Shown: positions 8,414 through 17,530 of the stretch, in pieces
Layout of the letters: each line of letters begins with the position of its first letter
Numbering within the stretch: the first letter of the stretch is position 1
Assembly: GCA_025935755.1 (NCBI GenBank)
Contig: JAICUQ010000010.1
Location: forward strand, 1-44,228
Length of the DNA: 44,228 bases
Direction: 5' to 3'
DNA from: Chthoniobacterales bacterium
GTDB lineage: Bacteria; Verrucomicrobiota; Verrucomicrobiia; Chthoniobacterales; UBA10450
Made by a program: the position numbers and the translations under genes
The notes under the pieces: model-generated
Database searches by the model: none
What the model was told of the DNA's origin: nothing
What the model saw: the letters and a program-made list of their open reading frames with translations, nothing else

Positions 8414-9883
8414 GTGAAACGGACAGGGAACCTGCTGCTGGGCCTATTTTTGTACAGCTTGGTGTCTTTACCATGCGAGGCGGCGATCTATCCTTCCGAT
8501 GGGACCGCGGCAAATGTGCAGTATTTGCATGACCATTCCGCGAATTTCGGAGACACGATCACAATTCCAGCCGGAACGTTTACCTGGACCTCTCGCGTCA
8601 TCCTGACCAAGAGTATAAAACTCCAGGGCGCCGGGATTGGACAAACTATCATCAGAGATGCAGTGCAAGGTGATCGACTAATCAAGTGGGATTATTCGGC
8701 TACCAGCAACGCGCGGCCGCGGCTGACTGGAATTGAATTTCGCGATGGCGGTCGAACTCGCGGCGGCGAAGGTCCAGGCGGCGTCATTCATATTCGGGGC
8801 TCCAGCGAGAATGGCTCTCGGTTTCGCATGGATAACTGCAAGTCTGTGGACCTGAACGGCGTTATTGTCACTGCCGATGTGCTGGGCGTCGTCGATCACT
8901 CGCGATTCGAGAACGGTATCAGAGCTGGAAACATTTTTAGCGTTTACCACGAGCATTTTGCGAACGGCACTTATTCCAATGGATCGTGGTCAGCCCCATC
9001 ATATTTCGGGACTGACAAGTTCCTGTTCTTCGAGAATGATTATTTTTACAATCCGAACAACAATGTTTCCAGCATCGCCGACGGATACAAAGGCGCTCGC
9101 ATCGTGGTGCGCAATTGCACGCTTTATCACAAGCAGGTGCAGATGCATGGCACCGATCAGGGAAGTTACCCCTCCCGCGGAGCGCGATGCGCTGAAATAT
9201 ATAACAATACGATTACAGGTATCCGCAGCAAAAACGATGCAGCCTTGATACGCAGTGGAGTGTGGATCATACACAACAACAGCATCACCGGATTTGATGA
9301 GCCGTCATTCACGTTGCGCTGCTACCGCCTCTGGTCGGATTTAAGGCAGCAGACCTTCGGCGGGGCCGATGGCACAAGTGCGTTTGATGTTAATGAGACT
9401 GCCGCGCCGGCTTACTCTGGTGTTGCTGCCGGCCCTAACGGCTCGTGTTCAGTGACTGTTCGAGGAGCTAATTTCACGAGAGATCAGTGGCGCGGTTATC
9501 AGATTAAGCGAACGAGCAACATAGCCAATAATTCAGGGCCGCGTTTTTCTGAGATACTGCACAACACATCAAACACGATCACCTACGCTGCCGGTTATGG
9601 TGCGAACCTCAAATTCAGTGCAGGCGATACGTTGGCGCTGCGTCGTGTTCTTCACGCGCTTGATCAACCCGGTCGCAGCGGCGGGAATTTTGTCAACGGG
9701 AATCCCCCTGCCGCGTCTCAGACCAATAATCAGCTAACCGAGCCATGCTACTGCTGGAACAACGGTGGAACCGTCTTCTATGCACCTGATCCTGTTATCC
9801 GCGCAGGTGTGCACTACCGAAACAACACGATGCTGCCGGGATACGTGCCTTACGTTTACCCGCACCCCCTTGTGACAAATTAG
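8414..9883 (+). CDS. Secreted parallel beta-helix protein, tandem paralogue
   Basis: This 489-residue protein aligns along its whole length with residues 1 to about 487 of the product at 5857. It shares a GTG start, a signal peptide (MKRTGNLLLGLFLYSLVSLP, cleavage near CEA), the GDTITIPAGTFTW opening, the [15 protein letters not shown] block and the closing PDPVIRAGVHYRNN...YPHPL. It ends where the paralogue begins its Thr/Pro linker, so it lacks the linker and FN3 domain. It is probably an exported polysaccharide-binding or lyase-like protein; no active site can be pointed to. The paralogue's tail was either gained or this copy lost it. Confidence 0.85.
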   Translation: MKRTGNLLLGLFLYSLVSLPCEAAIYPSDGTAANVQYLHDHSANFGDTITIPAGTFTWTSRVILTKSIKLQGAGIGQTIIRDAVQGDRLIKWDYSATSNARPRLTGIEFRDGGRTRGGEGPGGVIHIRGSSENGSRFRMDNCKSVDLNGVIVTADVLGVVDHSRFENGIRAGNIFSVYHEHFANGTYSNGSWSAPSYFGTDKFLFFENDYFYNPNNNVSSIADGYKGARIVVRNCTLYHKQVQMHGTDQGSYPSRGARCAEIYNNTITGIRSKNDAALIRSGVWIIHNNSITGFDEPSFTLRCYRLWSDLRQQTFGGADGTSAFDVNETAAPAYSGVAAGPNGSCSVTVRGANFTRDQWRGYQIKRTSNIANNSGPRFSEILHNTSNTITYAAGYGANLKFSAGDTLALRRVLHALDQPGRSGGNFVNGNPPAASQTNNQLTEPCYCWNNGGTVFYAPDPVIRAGVHYRNNTMLPGYVPYVYPHPLVTN

Positions 9884-10247
9884 CTTCGACCCCTTGCTGC
9901 GAAGGGAAGATTGCTGTTGCACATAATATCAGATTCCGTAGTCGGCGGTGAAAACCCGTTCATCGTGGGGTTTAACCAGTTCTCACTCTAACCAGTTACG
10001 ATACTGAAAGGGAAATCGCGCAGAGCCAGGTGTTGCTAGCACCGGTCTATCGCGGCCCCGGCTCACCTGCGTTGAGGAAAACGATTCGTCGATCAACGTG
10101 AAGATGGCCGATTTGCCCCGGTTCTCTGCCATCCTGGATAATGGCTGTTGTTGTTACGGACGACCCTAGGGACCCTCTGCACTAGTGTTGGGACTGCCAT
10201 CGCTCGAGCCAATAGAGCGAAGCGCTGCCAGTTGAACGAACGAACCG
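9884..10247 (+). other. Intergenic region before the glycan operon
   Basis: These 364 bases hold no convincing gene. A small inverted repeat AAACCC...GGGTTT lies around 9953-9973 without a T-run. A weak sigma-54-like match TGGGACTGCCATCGCT (10189-10204) has GG-N10-GC spacing but poor flanking agreement. The promoter of the glycan operon probably lies here. Confidence 0.4.
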
Positions 10248-12020
10248 ATGAGCCTAGAAGTTCTCAGCGATCAGCGTGAGAAGACGTATCAATCGGCGCG
10301 ACCAGGCGATACTGGTGGAAAACAGTCTCAGCCCTTTGTAAGAACGCACGCACTATCCGGTTTCCTGGCGATGCTTGCGATTGCGGGAGTCGCTCTGATT
10401 CGCACTATAAACCTGGGAGCAGACGCCCCCAAAGGACTCCCGACGGAGGCAGACTACGGAATCTATGTGGACGAGGGATACAAGACTCTTTGGGCTCGAA
10501 ACATGGTTACATTTGGCACGGGCCGCTGGCATACAGGGGATGATTATTCTGGATGGCTAACTGCCAGCCCTGTCACCCAGGGTGCCTTCTATGTGGGTTT
10601 CCGTGTATTCGGTCAGAGCCTGGAAGCAGCCCGGATCATTTCAGTCATGTGGTTCGCGCTCTTTCTGATAGCATTTGGCGTTGCTTATTATGATCACCGG
10701 TCTTCACCCGTTTTTTGGGTGGGACTTTTCATGCTCGGATTCCAGTATGTCCTGTGGGTACTCTCTCGCACGGCCATTTTCGAAATCGCAGCGCTGTCTG
10801 TCTTTTACGCCGGGCTGGTTTTACTCCGGAGATTCTCAAACAATGCTATAACAAGCGCGATCGTCGTATTCGCCGTAGGCGTGGTAGTAACCTTCGGTAT
10901 CAAACAAAATGCTCCCGCTATAATAGCGCCCGCACTGCTCGGAATCCTTGCGCCGTGGGTTGTTCAAAAAAAGCGCGTCAAAGAATTCCTGGTTGTTCTT
11001 CTTGTCGCTGCCGTGGGGCTGTTTGTTGTGAGCTACCTGCAAAAAATCGGCTTTGCTGTACCATTCGGCAGCCTGCTAAGGAAGACTAGTCTGTTTTCGC
11101 CCGGGATGGAGGTTAGAAGATTCCTTCTGAATCCGATTTTGGAAGCGGATCCCTTTCTCGTCATTCTCGCTCATGCATGCGCGATCAGTGTATTGCTATA
11201 TCGGCCGAAGTTTTTCGATCACAATTCGTACCGTGCGGCGTTGATGAGTATCGTGTTCCTGGGCACGGCAGCTCTTGCGACCACACAGAATCTTCGTCTG
11301 AGATACTGTGCCCTGCTTCTGCCGGCCTTTATATTGGTGGTCGTTGAGTGGTGCATTGCAGAGAAACAGAATTCCTGGGCTTTGCCCGGACGGCGAGCGC
11401 AACAGATTTCGACATATGCCGCGATGCTCGTGGTATGTGTGCTGGCGTACGATCTGACGTTTCTTGTTGGCTGGTCTCTTACCGTGTTTCCAGCAGTGGG
11501 AGGACACACTCCTTTATTGAGATTACCCCTTGCTGGAGTGGTCGCATTTCTGTGTTGGAAAAAGCGCAATGTTTTTCTTTCTGCTCCAGTTTTGCGCACG
11601 TTCATATTTGCTACCATCGTCGCTTTCGCATTGTTCAATAGTTACAAAGTCGGCAATTCTCTGCTTCGCCCGACCTGGCAAGTGCGCGCCGTTTCGAACC
11701 AGTTAGACAGAATCCTTCCAAAAGGGGCGACTGTTGCCGGAGACTGGATTCCGCTGTTCGCAATCGGGACAAATCTTCATGTGCTTTATACAAATCCTGT
11801 GTTTAACCAGGCTAAACGGTTCGAGGATCTGCGCCCATCTCACTTTCTCTATTGCGACACCGACGGTGGTGAGATCGTCAAGCGAACGATCGAACAGTCT
11901 AAGGGGGTGCAACTAGGTGCCCCGCTGTTGCAATCAGACTACATTGGCGTGCAGCTGACACTCTACCCTTTGCATTACAAGGACTCACAGGTCAGTGCAG
12001 AAGCAGAAACCCGAGATTGA
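10248..12020 (+). CDS. GT-C type membrane glycosyltransferase (ArnT/GT39-like)
   Basis: This 590-residue integral membrane protein has a first TM helix around residues 36-52 and about ten further hydrophobic segments. The first extracytoplasmic loop holds the acidic pattern EADYGIYVDEGYK, the position where GT-C enzymes of the PMT/ArnT/GT39 group keep their catalytic Asp/Glu. Such enzymes transfer a sugar from a polyprenyl-phosphate donor to a lipid, glycan or protein on the outer face of the inner membrane. The next gene encodes a polyprenyl-phosphate glycosyltransferase that would make exactly such a donor, 6 bases downstream, so the pair probably works together. The acceptor is unknown. 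Confidence 0.78.
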   Translation: MSLEVLSDQREKTYQSARPGDTGGKQSQPFVRTHALSGFLAMLAIAGVALIRTINLGADAPKGLPTEADYGIYVDEGYKTLWARNMVTFGTGRWHTGDDYSGWLTASPVTQGAFYVGFRVFGQSLEAARIISVMWFALFLIAFGVAYYDHRSSPVFWVGLFMLGFQYVLWVLSRTAIFEIAALSVFYAGLVLLRRFSNNAITSAIVVFAVGVVVTFGIKQNAPAIIAPALLGILAPWVVQKKRVKEFLVVLLVAAVGLFVVSYLQKIGFAVPFGSLLRKTSLFSPGMEVRRFLLNPILEADPFLVILAHACAISVLLYRPKFFDHNSYRAALMSIVFLGTAALATTQNLRLRYCALLLPAFILVVVEWCIAEKQNSWALPGRRAQQISTYAAMLVVCVLAYDLTFLVGWSLTVFPAVGGHTPLLRLPLAGVVAFLCWKKRNVFLSAPVLRTFIFATIVAFALFNSYKVGNSLLRPTWQVRAVSNQLDRILPKGATVAGDWIPLFAIGTNLHVLYTNPVFNQAKRFEDLRPSHFLYCDTDGGEIVKRTIEQSKGVQLGAPLLQSDYIGVQLTLYPLHYKDSQVSAEAETRD

Positions 12021-12026
12021 CCTGAC

Positions 12027-13085
12027 GTGAACGTACGAGCTCCCATCCGCGATCCCAGGAAGACCGTTCCGGTTAACGTTATAAGTGAGTATCCAGGTAA
12101 GTGTGATGTCACAGTCGTTGTTCCGATGCGCAATGAAGAGGCTAACGTCGCGCCGGTATGTGCGGAGTTGCAACAGGTCATGGATAAGGAACTGCTTCGT
12201 TATGAGGTCATCATCGTTAATGACGGCAGCACTGATAGGACAGCGGACGAACTAGACAGGGCGATTCGAAATGATCCTCGATTCACCGTCATCGAGCTCT
12301 ACAGATCCTTTGGTCAGTCAGCCGCCTTGTCGGCGGGGTTCGATCTGGCACGTGGCGAGATTATTGTGCCGATGGATGGCGATCTGCAAAACGATCCTCA
12401 CGATATCCCGAAGCTGATCGCGCAACTCGAGACACCCCCGGGATACGACATCGTGAGCGGCTGGCGGAAGAAGCGGCAGGATAAGCGATTAACCCGGCGT
12501 TTTCCTTCGCTTGTGGCGAATGTTCTCGTCAGGCGGTTGACCTGGTGCAACGAAATTCATGATTTCGGATGTATGATAAAGGCTTACCGGCGCGAAGTGC
12601 TAAACGACGTGCATCTCTACGGGGAGATGCATCGGTTTCTGCCGGCATTGTGCCGTTGGCGTGGTGCCAGGATCTGTGAGCTGGTGGTAAACCATCGACC
12701 GCGCGTAGCGGGGAAGACCAAGTACGGCCTTAAGCGTACCATCAAAGTCTTATTCGATTTGCTGACTGTGAAGTTTCTGGGCGATTACCTTACCAAGCCC
12801 ATCTATTTCTTCGGCAAGCTCGCCATACTGACGCTCACAATGGTGTTTCTATCCCTGGGCGTAGCTGTCGCCCAAAAGTTCGGGTATCTGACCGAGCACG
12901 GCGTGCCAGTAAATCTGAACAACAACATCTTTATTTTGTTCGCGATGATGATGTTTATCACGACTGGCATGTTGATGATGGCCGGGGTTGTCGCCGAACT
13001 GTTGATTCGCATCTACCATGAGAGCCAGGGCCGGACGCCCTACAAAATGCGTAAGCTCATCAGGTACGGAAATGTTCAGGTTTGA
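12027..13085 (+). CDS. Polyprenyl-phosphate glycosyltransferase (GT2, DPM/GtrB-like)
   Basis: This 352-residue protein has an N-terminal GT-A domain with VTVVVPMRNEEANV, VNDGSTDRT and the metal-binding DGD at residues 117-119 (MDGDLQNDP). These are followed by the family pattern DFGCMIKAYRREV and KTKYGLKRTIKVLFDLLTVKF. Two C-terminal TM segments (about 258-280 and 295-320) anchor it. Members transfer a sugar from a nucleotide donor to polyprenyl phosphate on the cytoplasmic side (ArnC, GtrB, DPM synthase). It sits directly after the GT-C gene, which would use the lipid-linked sugar. The sugar itself cannot be deduced. Confidence 0.9.
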   Translation: MNVRAPIRDPRKTVPVNVISEYPGKCDVTVVVPMRNEEANVAPVCAELQQVMDKELLRYEVIIVNDGSTDRTADELDRAIRNDPRFTVIELYRSFGQSAALSAGFDLARGEIIVPMDGDLQNDPHDIPKLIAQLETPPGYDIVSGWRKKRQDKRLTRRFPSLVANVLVRRLTWCNEIHDFGCMIKAYRREVLNDVHLYGEMHRFLPALCRWRGARICELVVNHRPRVAGKTKYGLKRTIKVLFDLLTVKFLGDYLTKPIYFFGKLAILTLTMVFLSLGVAVAQKFGYLTEHGVPVNLNNNIFILFAMMMFITTGMLMMAGVVAELLIRIYHESQGRTPYKMRKLIRYGNVQV

Positions 13086-13153
13086 CAGCTGAATAGTGCC
13101 CACGGGCGAACTGCGGTCCGCGTAATTACTTCACGGCTCATTATGCCGATGTT

Positions 13154-13639
13154 ATGAGAATGGGTTTCCGCTCGAGGAGGTCTGGTATCGCGTGTGTATC
13201 GGTTCTAATCGGCTTCATCTGGGCTGGTCAGTTCGTGGTCAGTATCCCTCTCTCAGCGATAACGCGCGGCGTGAGGCGAAGCTGGCCTATCGTGGACTAT
13301 CCCATGTATCACGCCGCGCACTCTTCAGAAGAGGAGATCCCGCGCCTGGCTGTGGTCGGGATTCGAGACAACTCAGAGGAGATTGATGTAATTCCTGAAG
13401 ATATCGGCGGCGGCTACTGGTATTACCAAGTATTCGCGAACGCAGTGATCCGCGGACAGAAGCAGGTCATTCAGGATATCGTTCGAATGTACGAGGCCCG
13501 CCATAAGTTCCACCTGGTAGCACTCCGCGTGGAAGACCGTCCACTGTTATGGAAGAATGGCAGCGCAGAAAGGGTGCAAACGAAGGTTCTACGGGGGTAT
13601 CCTCTGGATTCTGTACCGCCCAACGAAACCGTTCCATGA
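13154..13639 (+). CDS. Small membrane-anchored protein, partner of the HTTM gene
   Basis: This 161-residue protein is not recognised as a named family. One hydrophobic segment near residues 12-33 acts as a signal anchor. The rest is soluble, with conserved-looking aromatic text (WPIVDYPMYHAAH, GGGYWYYQVFANAVIRG) and a terminal LVALRVEDRPLLW. Its stop overlaps the ATG of the HTTM-like gene (ATGA at 13636-13639), so the two are almost certainly made together and may form a complex. Confidence 0.7.
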   Translation: MRMGFRSRRSGIACVSVLIGFIWAGQFVVSIPLSAITRGVRRSWPIVDYPMYHAAHSSEEEIPRLAVVGIRDNSEEIDVIPEDIGGGYWYYQVFANAVIRGQKQVIQDIVRMYEARHKFHLVALRVEDRPLLWKNGSAERVQTKVLRGYPLDSVPPNETVP

Positions 13640-14874
13640 CACGGCGTTACGTCCAAGTTATACTGCTGCTCTGTGCAGTCGCCTGGATAGTATTTAATTT
13701 TCTCGCTGCGCCCGGGATTGTCGAGAGTGCATACGATGGCAGGAGTTACGACATCCTGAATCGGATGATCAGCGGCCGGTCCGTGTACCCGGTCGAGTTT
13801 TATGTGAGGAAATGGACGATCGCAAGCTGGATAGTGCTAGTTATCGCCATGGCTGTCCTGATGCCGTTAGTCTCATTCACGCCGCGCCAACTCTCAAAGG
13901 CCTGGACGAGGTATTGGTTTAGGTTCAGCTCTCTCGTTTATCTGGCTCTGCTTAGGATCGTTGCTGTTGGGGCTCAACTGGTCATGTTATTGTTTGAGCC
14001 TGGGTACAGCCTTCGACAACTCGCCAGCGTGGCGTCGCTTCCCGATTCGATGTACCACCCACTACCCGCGTTGCAGCTGTTCCTTTTACCCTTCGGATCA
14101 GATGCACGCCCCTCCCTGGGATGCCTAACCGTCGTTTACTGGATAACGGCAGTAGCCGGCATTGGAGGGCTGGTGGGATGGAGGTCGCGTTTCAGTTTGT
14201 TCATTTTCGCTGCCGGGAACACATTCCTGCAAGCTTTTGCCTATTCATTCGGCGATCTCCACCACCGGGAAGCGTTGATGATCATTACGCTGTGGCTGTT
14301 GGCTCTCAGTCCCTCCGGTAATGCGTTGTCACTGGACAGTCACTTGGCTCACCGAAATTCTGCGCGCCCGAAAACGGTGCAGAAACGGAGCATGTTTGCT
14401 GCGTGGCCGCTGCTACTCGTTCAAAACTTGTTTGGTCTTGTGTACTTGGATGCAGCTCTCCGCAAACTATACGCCGGCGGAGTCGAGTGGATGAATGGTT
14501 ACACACTTCAGTATTACCTGTACAGTGATGCTTCACGAAGGGATAGCGCGTTTGGGTTGTGGCTTGCCAGACAGCATACAGCAGCGTGCGTTCTTTCTTG
14601 GGTAACCATCCTTTGGGAAGGCACGTTCTTCCTAGTGCTTATCTTCCCTCGTCTTATCTGGATATACCTGCCACTTGGAATCGGCTTGCATGCCGGCATG
14701 GCTTTGGCAGGCATAGCTTCGTTCCCCCAGTTCATCGCACTCTATGCTGTGTTTATTCCGCTTCTATGGAAATATGGCGGCCGCTCGCTAGCAATAAAAT
14801 GCGGGGTCTTGCGTCGCATGTTGGCGGCCGAAACACCAATGACAAACCCTCCGGTTCAACAACCCGTAACATAA
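13636..14874 (+). CDS. HTTM-domain (vitamin K-dependent carboxylase-like) membrane protein
   Basis: I chose the ATG at 13636 (412 residues) because it overlaps the upstream stop by ATGA. There are about nine TM segments. The region FSLFIFAAGNTFLQAFAYSFGDLHHREALMIITLWLLALSP resembles the HTTM fold shared with vitamin K-dependent gamma-glutamyl carboxylase, including the G-D-x-H-H pattern. Later AALRKLYAGGVEWMNG and a further helix bundle follow. Bacterial HTTM proteins have mostly unknown chemistry. Here it lies inside a glycan operon between a lipid-sugar transferase and a flippase-like gene, suggesting a membrane-linked modification or transport step, which is inference. Confidence 0.65.
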   Translation: MTRRYVQVILLLCAVAWIVFNFLAAPGIVESAYDGRSYDILNRMISGRSVYPVEFYVRKWTIASWIVLVIAMAVLMPLVSFTPRQLSKAWTRYWFRFSSLVYLALLRIVAVGAQLVMLLFEPGYSLRQLASVASLPDSMYHPLPALQLFLLPFGSDARPSLGCLTVVYWITAVAGIGGLVGWRSRFSLFIFAAGNTFLQAFAYSFGDLHHREALMIITLWLLALSPSGNALSLDSHLAHRNSARPKTVQKRSMFAAWPLLLVQNLFGLVYLDAALRKLYAGGVEWMNGYTLQYYLYSDASRRDSAFGLWLARQHTAACVLSWVTILWEGTFFLVLIFPRLIWIYLPLGIGLHAGMALAGIASFPQFIALYAVFIPLLWKYGGRSLAIKCGVLRRMLAAETPMTNPPVQQPVT

Positions 14875-14989
14875 GAGCATTAGCCCCGGTCTGCGTCTTG
14901 GTTGGATGCAGTTGGTATTATGTCGCTGGTATATGTCATATGCGCACCTGACGATGGTCGGTCGCGAATCGGCGAAACCTGGGATTCGC

Positions 14990-16033
14990 ATGTCGATGAA
15001 CGTTCCTGGTAAAAAGCGAATATCAAGTGGACTGCTTGTGAGGTTGGCGATCAGCCTCGCGATAGTCGCCGGTATCGTTTGGTGGCTTGGCGGCCCGGGA
15101 AAAATTGTTACGATCGTCAAACGCATCGATGTCGGTTTAGCCGCGCTCGTCATACTCGTGTTCATGCTCGATCGAGCCTTGATGACGTTCAAATGGCTAC
15201 TACTGCTAAGAGCCAGAGGCATTCATTCTCAATTTTTCGCAGCGATGAAAATTTACTGCGCCTCAATGGTTTGGGGGATGTTCCTGCCTTCAACAATTGG
15301 GTCCGACACTATTCGCGCACTGAGCATCGCAAGGAGGGGGATCAACACGAATGAAGTTGTGGCTTCGATCGTTATTGAGCGAGTTTTCGGATTTTTTGCA
15401 ACGTTGTTCGTGGGCTTGTGTAGTCTGTTGTTACTCTCCTTGACCGGAGAATTGGAGAAGCGATTCATTCTGATCTGGTGGGCGGCACTCATCATGATCA
15501 CGTGCAGCATCCTCGCGCTGGCGACGTCGCTCAATGAAAAGGTCTTCCGACTGGTGCATAACCAATTCCTCGCCCGGTTTCGTCACAACCGAATTGCTCG
15601 AAAACTCAAGGAATTCCACGAGACGTATCTGCAATATCGCAAACATCCCAAAGCTCTCGTTATCTTCTCCTTGCTAAGCATCGCGGAGCAATTGCTAGCC
15701 GCGGTTGTGTTATGGTTAATTGCATTGTCGCTAGGAATTCACCTTGGGGTTGTTCCATTTTTGGTAGCAGTACCTTTGTCCTTCCTTATTTCGCGGCTCC
15801 CGGTAGGAATTTACGGTTTGGGGACATTCGAGGCATCCTTTATCTTCCTGTTATCTGGAGCTGGCTTGTCGGGCGCCGATGCCGTCGCGATTAGTTTTAC
15901 CGGTCGTATATTGGAAATAATGTCCTGGCTCCCATGGTGGCTAGGGCATCTGATGTCGAAGGGAACCGAGCGGGCTGTGAGTGAAAACCGTTATCTCAAA
16001 GAGGCGGCCGCGGAGCTTGGAAGCAACCTATGA
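14990..16033 (+). CDS. Flippase-like membrane protein (UPF0104 / LPG-synthase TM region)
   Basis: The ATG at 14990 (or 14996) is preferred over 14906 because the family normally begins just before the first TM helix (LLVRLAISLAIVAGIVWWLG). It encodes about 347 residues. Eight or so TM segments and the text WGMFLPSTIGSDTIRALSIAR, ERVFGFFATLF and RLPVGIYGLGTFEASFIFLL match the lysylphosphatidylglycerol-synthase TM region family (DUF/UPF0104). These proteins occur in many polysaccharide loci and are thought to move lipid-linked molecules across the membrane. No Wzx-type flippase is visible in the window, so this may fill that role. Confidence 0.85.
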   Translation: MSMNVPGKKRISSGLLVRLAISLAIVAGIVWWLGGPGKIVTIVKRIDVGLAALVILVFMLDRALMTFKWLLLLRARGIHSQFFAAMKIYCASMVWGMFLPSTIGSDTIRALSIARRGINTNEVVASIVIERVFGFFATLFVGLCSLLLLSLTGELEKRFILIWWAALIMITCSILALATSLNEKVFRLVHNQFLARFRHNRIARKLKEFHETYLQYRKHPKALVIFSLLSIAEQLLAAVVLWLIALSLGIHLGVVPFLVAVPLSFLISRLPVGIYGLGTFEASFIFLLSGAGLSGADAVAISFTGRILEIMSWLPWWLGHLMSKGTERAVSENRYLKEAAAELGSNL

Positions 16034-16204
16034 ACATCCCGGTCCCGATGTGTGCAATCGATCCCGACACAGTATGCGACGTAAAGCGTTGTGACAGCTT
16101 CGATGTCGGTGCGTAGCAACTTAAAGGCATTCCGGCCTTGGTTGTAGGTATTTCTTTTAGGAACTTCTCTCCGCCATTTCCGTAACATTCCATGAAGTCC
16201 CCGA

Positions 16205-17443
16205 ATGAAAATTGCAGTGATGATGCGCGCGATGGATCACCCAGGCAGCCTGGGTTTGTTCACGGAGGGCCTGGTGCGAAGCCTCTTGCGGTTGAACACG
16301 GATCATTCGTACGTCCTTGTTTACAAGGAGCGAAAACATTTTGGGCGGTTTTCTCAGTTCAAAAATGTGAAGGAAGTTCTCATTCGCTCCAGTTACAAGG
16401 TCATCTGGGACCAGATCCTTGTACCGCTGACAGCATGGCGGGAGCGCGCTGACATGATCTTGAACCCCAAATTCAGTGTTCCACTGGTAACGCACTGTCC
16501 GGTTGCCATGGGATTACAGGAGCCCGCGTGGTGGGCGATCCCGGAATACCATACGAAAATGAATGTGCTGTACATGCGGGCGATGTTGCCTCTCTACTGC
16601 CGCAAGGCGTCTCATGTCTTTCCATGGTCAAAATTTGTTCTGGAGGAGAATCGCAAGTACTTACGCCTGCCACTCGATAACGCCACTCTCACCCCTTTCG
16701 CCCCTGCGAGCGGATTTACACAATTGCGGGACGCGCGAAGCTTGTCGGAGTTTCGGCGACGAAAGGGATTGCCAGAGAAGTTCATCCTTACCGTAACTCG
16801 CGTCCTGAACATGGGTAACAAGTCCGGAGCTTTCACCGGAACAAAAAATCTCGAAACAACCGTTCGTGCATTCTGCCGAATTCGCGAGCAAATCCCCCAT
16901 CAGCTTGTGGTTGTAGGGCGCCGTGCCAAGGAATACCTGGAGCATGTCGGTTGGAAGGATTTTGATGGCATTCAGTTCGCAGTGTTTTCATACGCAGAAA
17001 TGCCGGAGGTTTACCAATCGTCCGACCTCTGTGTACTTCCATCCTTTTATGAGGGTTGTCCGACAACGCTTATCGAGGCAATGGCAAGCGGATGCATTAC
17101 CGTAGCGTCGAATATAAACGCATTCGCCGAAGTGAGCGCCGGGGCGGCACTGTTGGCGGATCCTCACGACCCGACAGATTTCGCCGGAAAGATGTTACAA
17201 GGCATCACCGATGCACGGTTGAGGAACGAGCTTCGCAAAAAAAGTCTCCGCCGTGCCGAGGTTTTCAATTGGGAGCGCACGGCGCGACTCACAATCCAGG
17301 CACTCGAGAACGTAGTTAAAGGAAAAGAAAACAAGGCAGCAAAGACCAGCAGACACCAGGGAACTCACGGGTGTGGACGATCCCTGGCCGTAGATGGCAA
17401 TGGCCCTCGAGCGCAGTTGCAGGGTTCCCCGGAAGGATTGTAG
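16205..17443 (+). CDS. GT4-family glycosyltransferase
   Basis: This 412-residue GT-B enzyme opens with MKIAVMMRAM and a Gly-Leu-rich loop (GSLGLFTEGLVRSLL). The C-terminal Rossmann domain contains FILTVTRVLNMGNKS, HQLVVVGR, SDLCVLPSFYEGCPTTLIEA and the EX7E motif at Glu283-Glu291, which binds the sugar nucleotide. It is cytoplasmic and probably adds a sugar to the lipid-linked repeat unit. The last 35 residues are Lys/Gly/Ser-rich and look unstructured. It is separated from the flippase-like gene by 171 bases with no visible feature. Confidence 0.9.
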   Translation: MKIAVMMRAMDHPGSLGLFTEGLVRSLLRLNTDHSYVLVYKERKHFGRFSQFKNVKEVLIRSSYKVIWDQILVPLTAWRERADMILNPKFSVPLVTHCPVAMGLQEPAWWAIPEYHTKMNVLYMRAMLPLYCRKASHVFPWSKFVLEENRKYLRLPLDNATLTPFAPASGFTQLRDARSLSEFRRRKGLPEKFILTVTRVLNMGNKSGAFTGTKNLETTVRAFCRIREQIPHQLVVVGRRAKEYLEHVGWKDFDGIQFAVFSYAEMPEVYQSSDLCVLPSFYEGCPTTLIEAMASGCITVASNINAFAEVSAGAALLADPHDPTDFAGKMLQGITDARLRNELRKKSLRRAEVFNWERTARLTIQALENVVKGKENKAAKTSRHQGTHGCGRSLAVDGNGPRAQLQGSPEGL

Positions 17444-17530
17444 ATTCGCTTTGATAGCGCTTTCCATTCAGCTGGGCTTCCCGTTTTCGCTCGCGGCATA
17501 CAACTGAACGCGGGATAAACATCTCCTCCC

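Noticed and set aside
10189-10204. Sigma-54-like site before the glycan operon
   Set aside because: The spacing fits, but the boxes agree weakly (TGGGACT, TCGC) and no PrsR-like unit is seen upstream.
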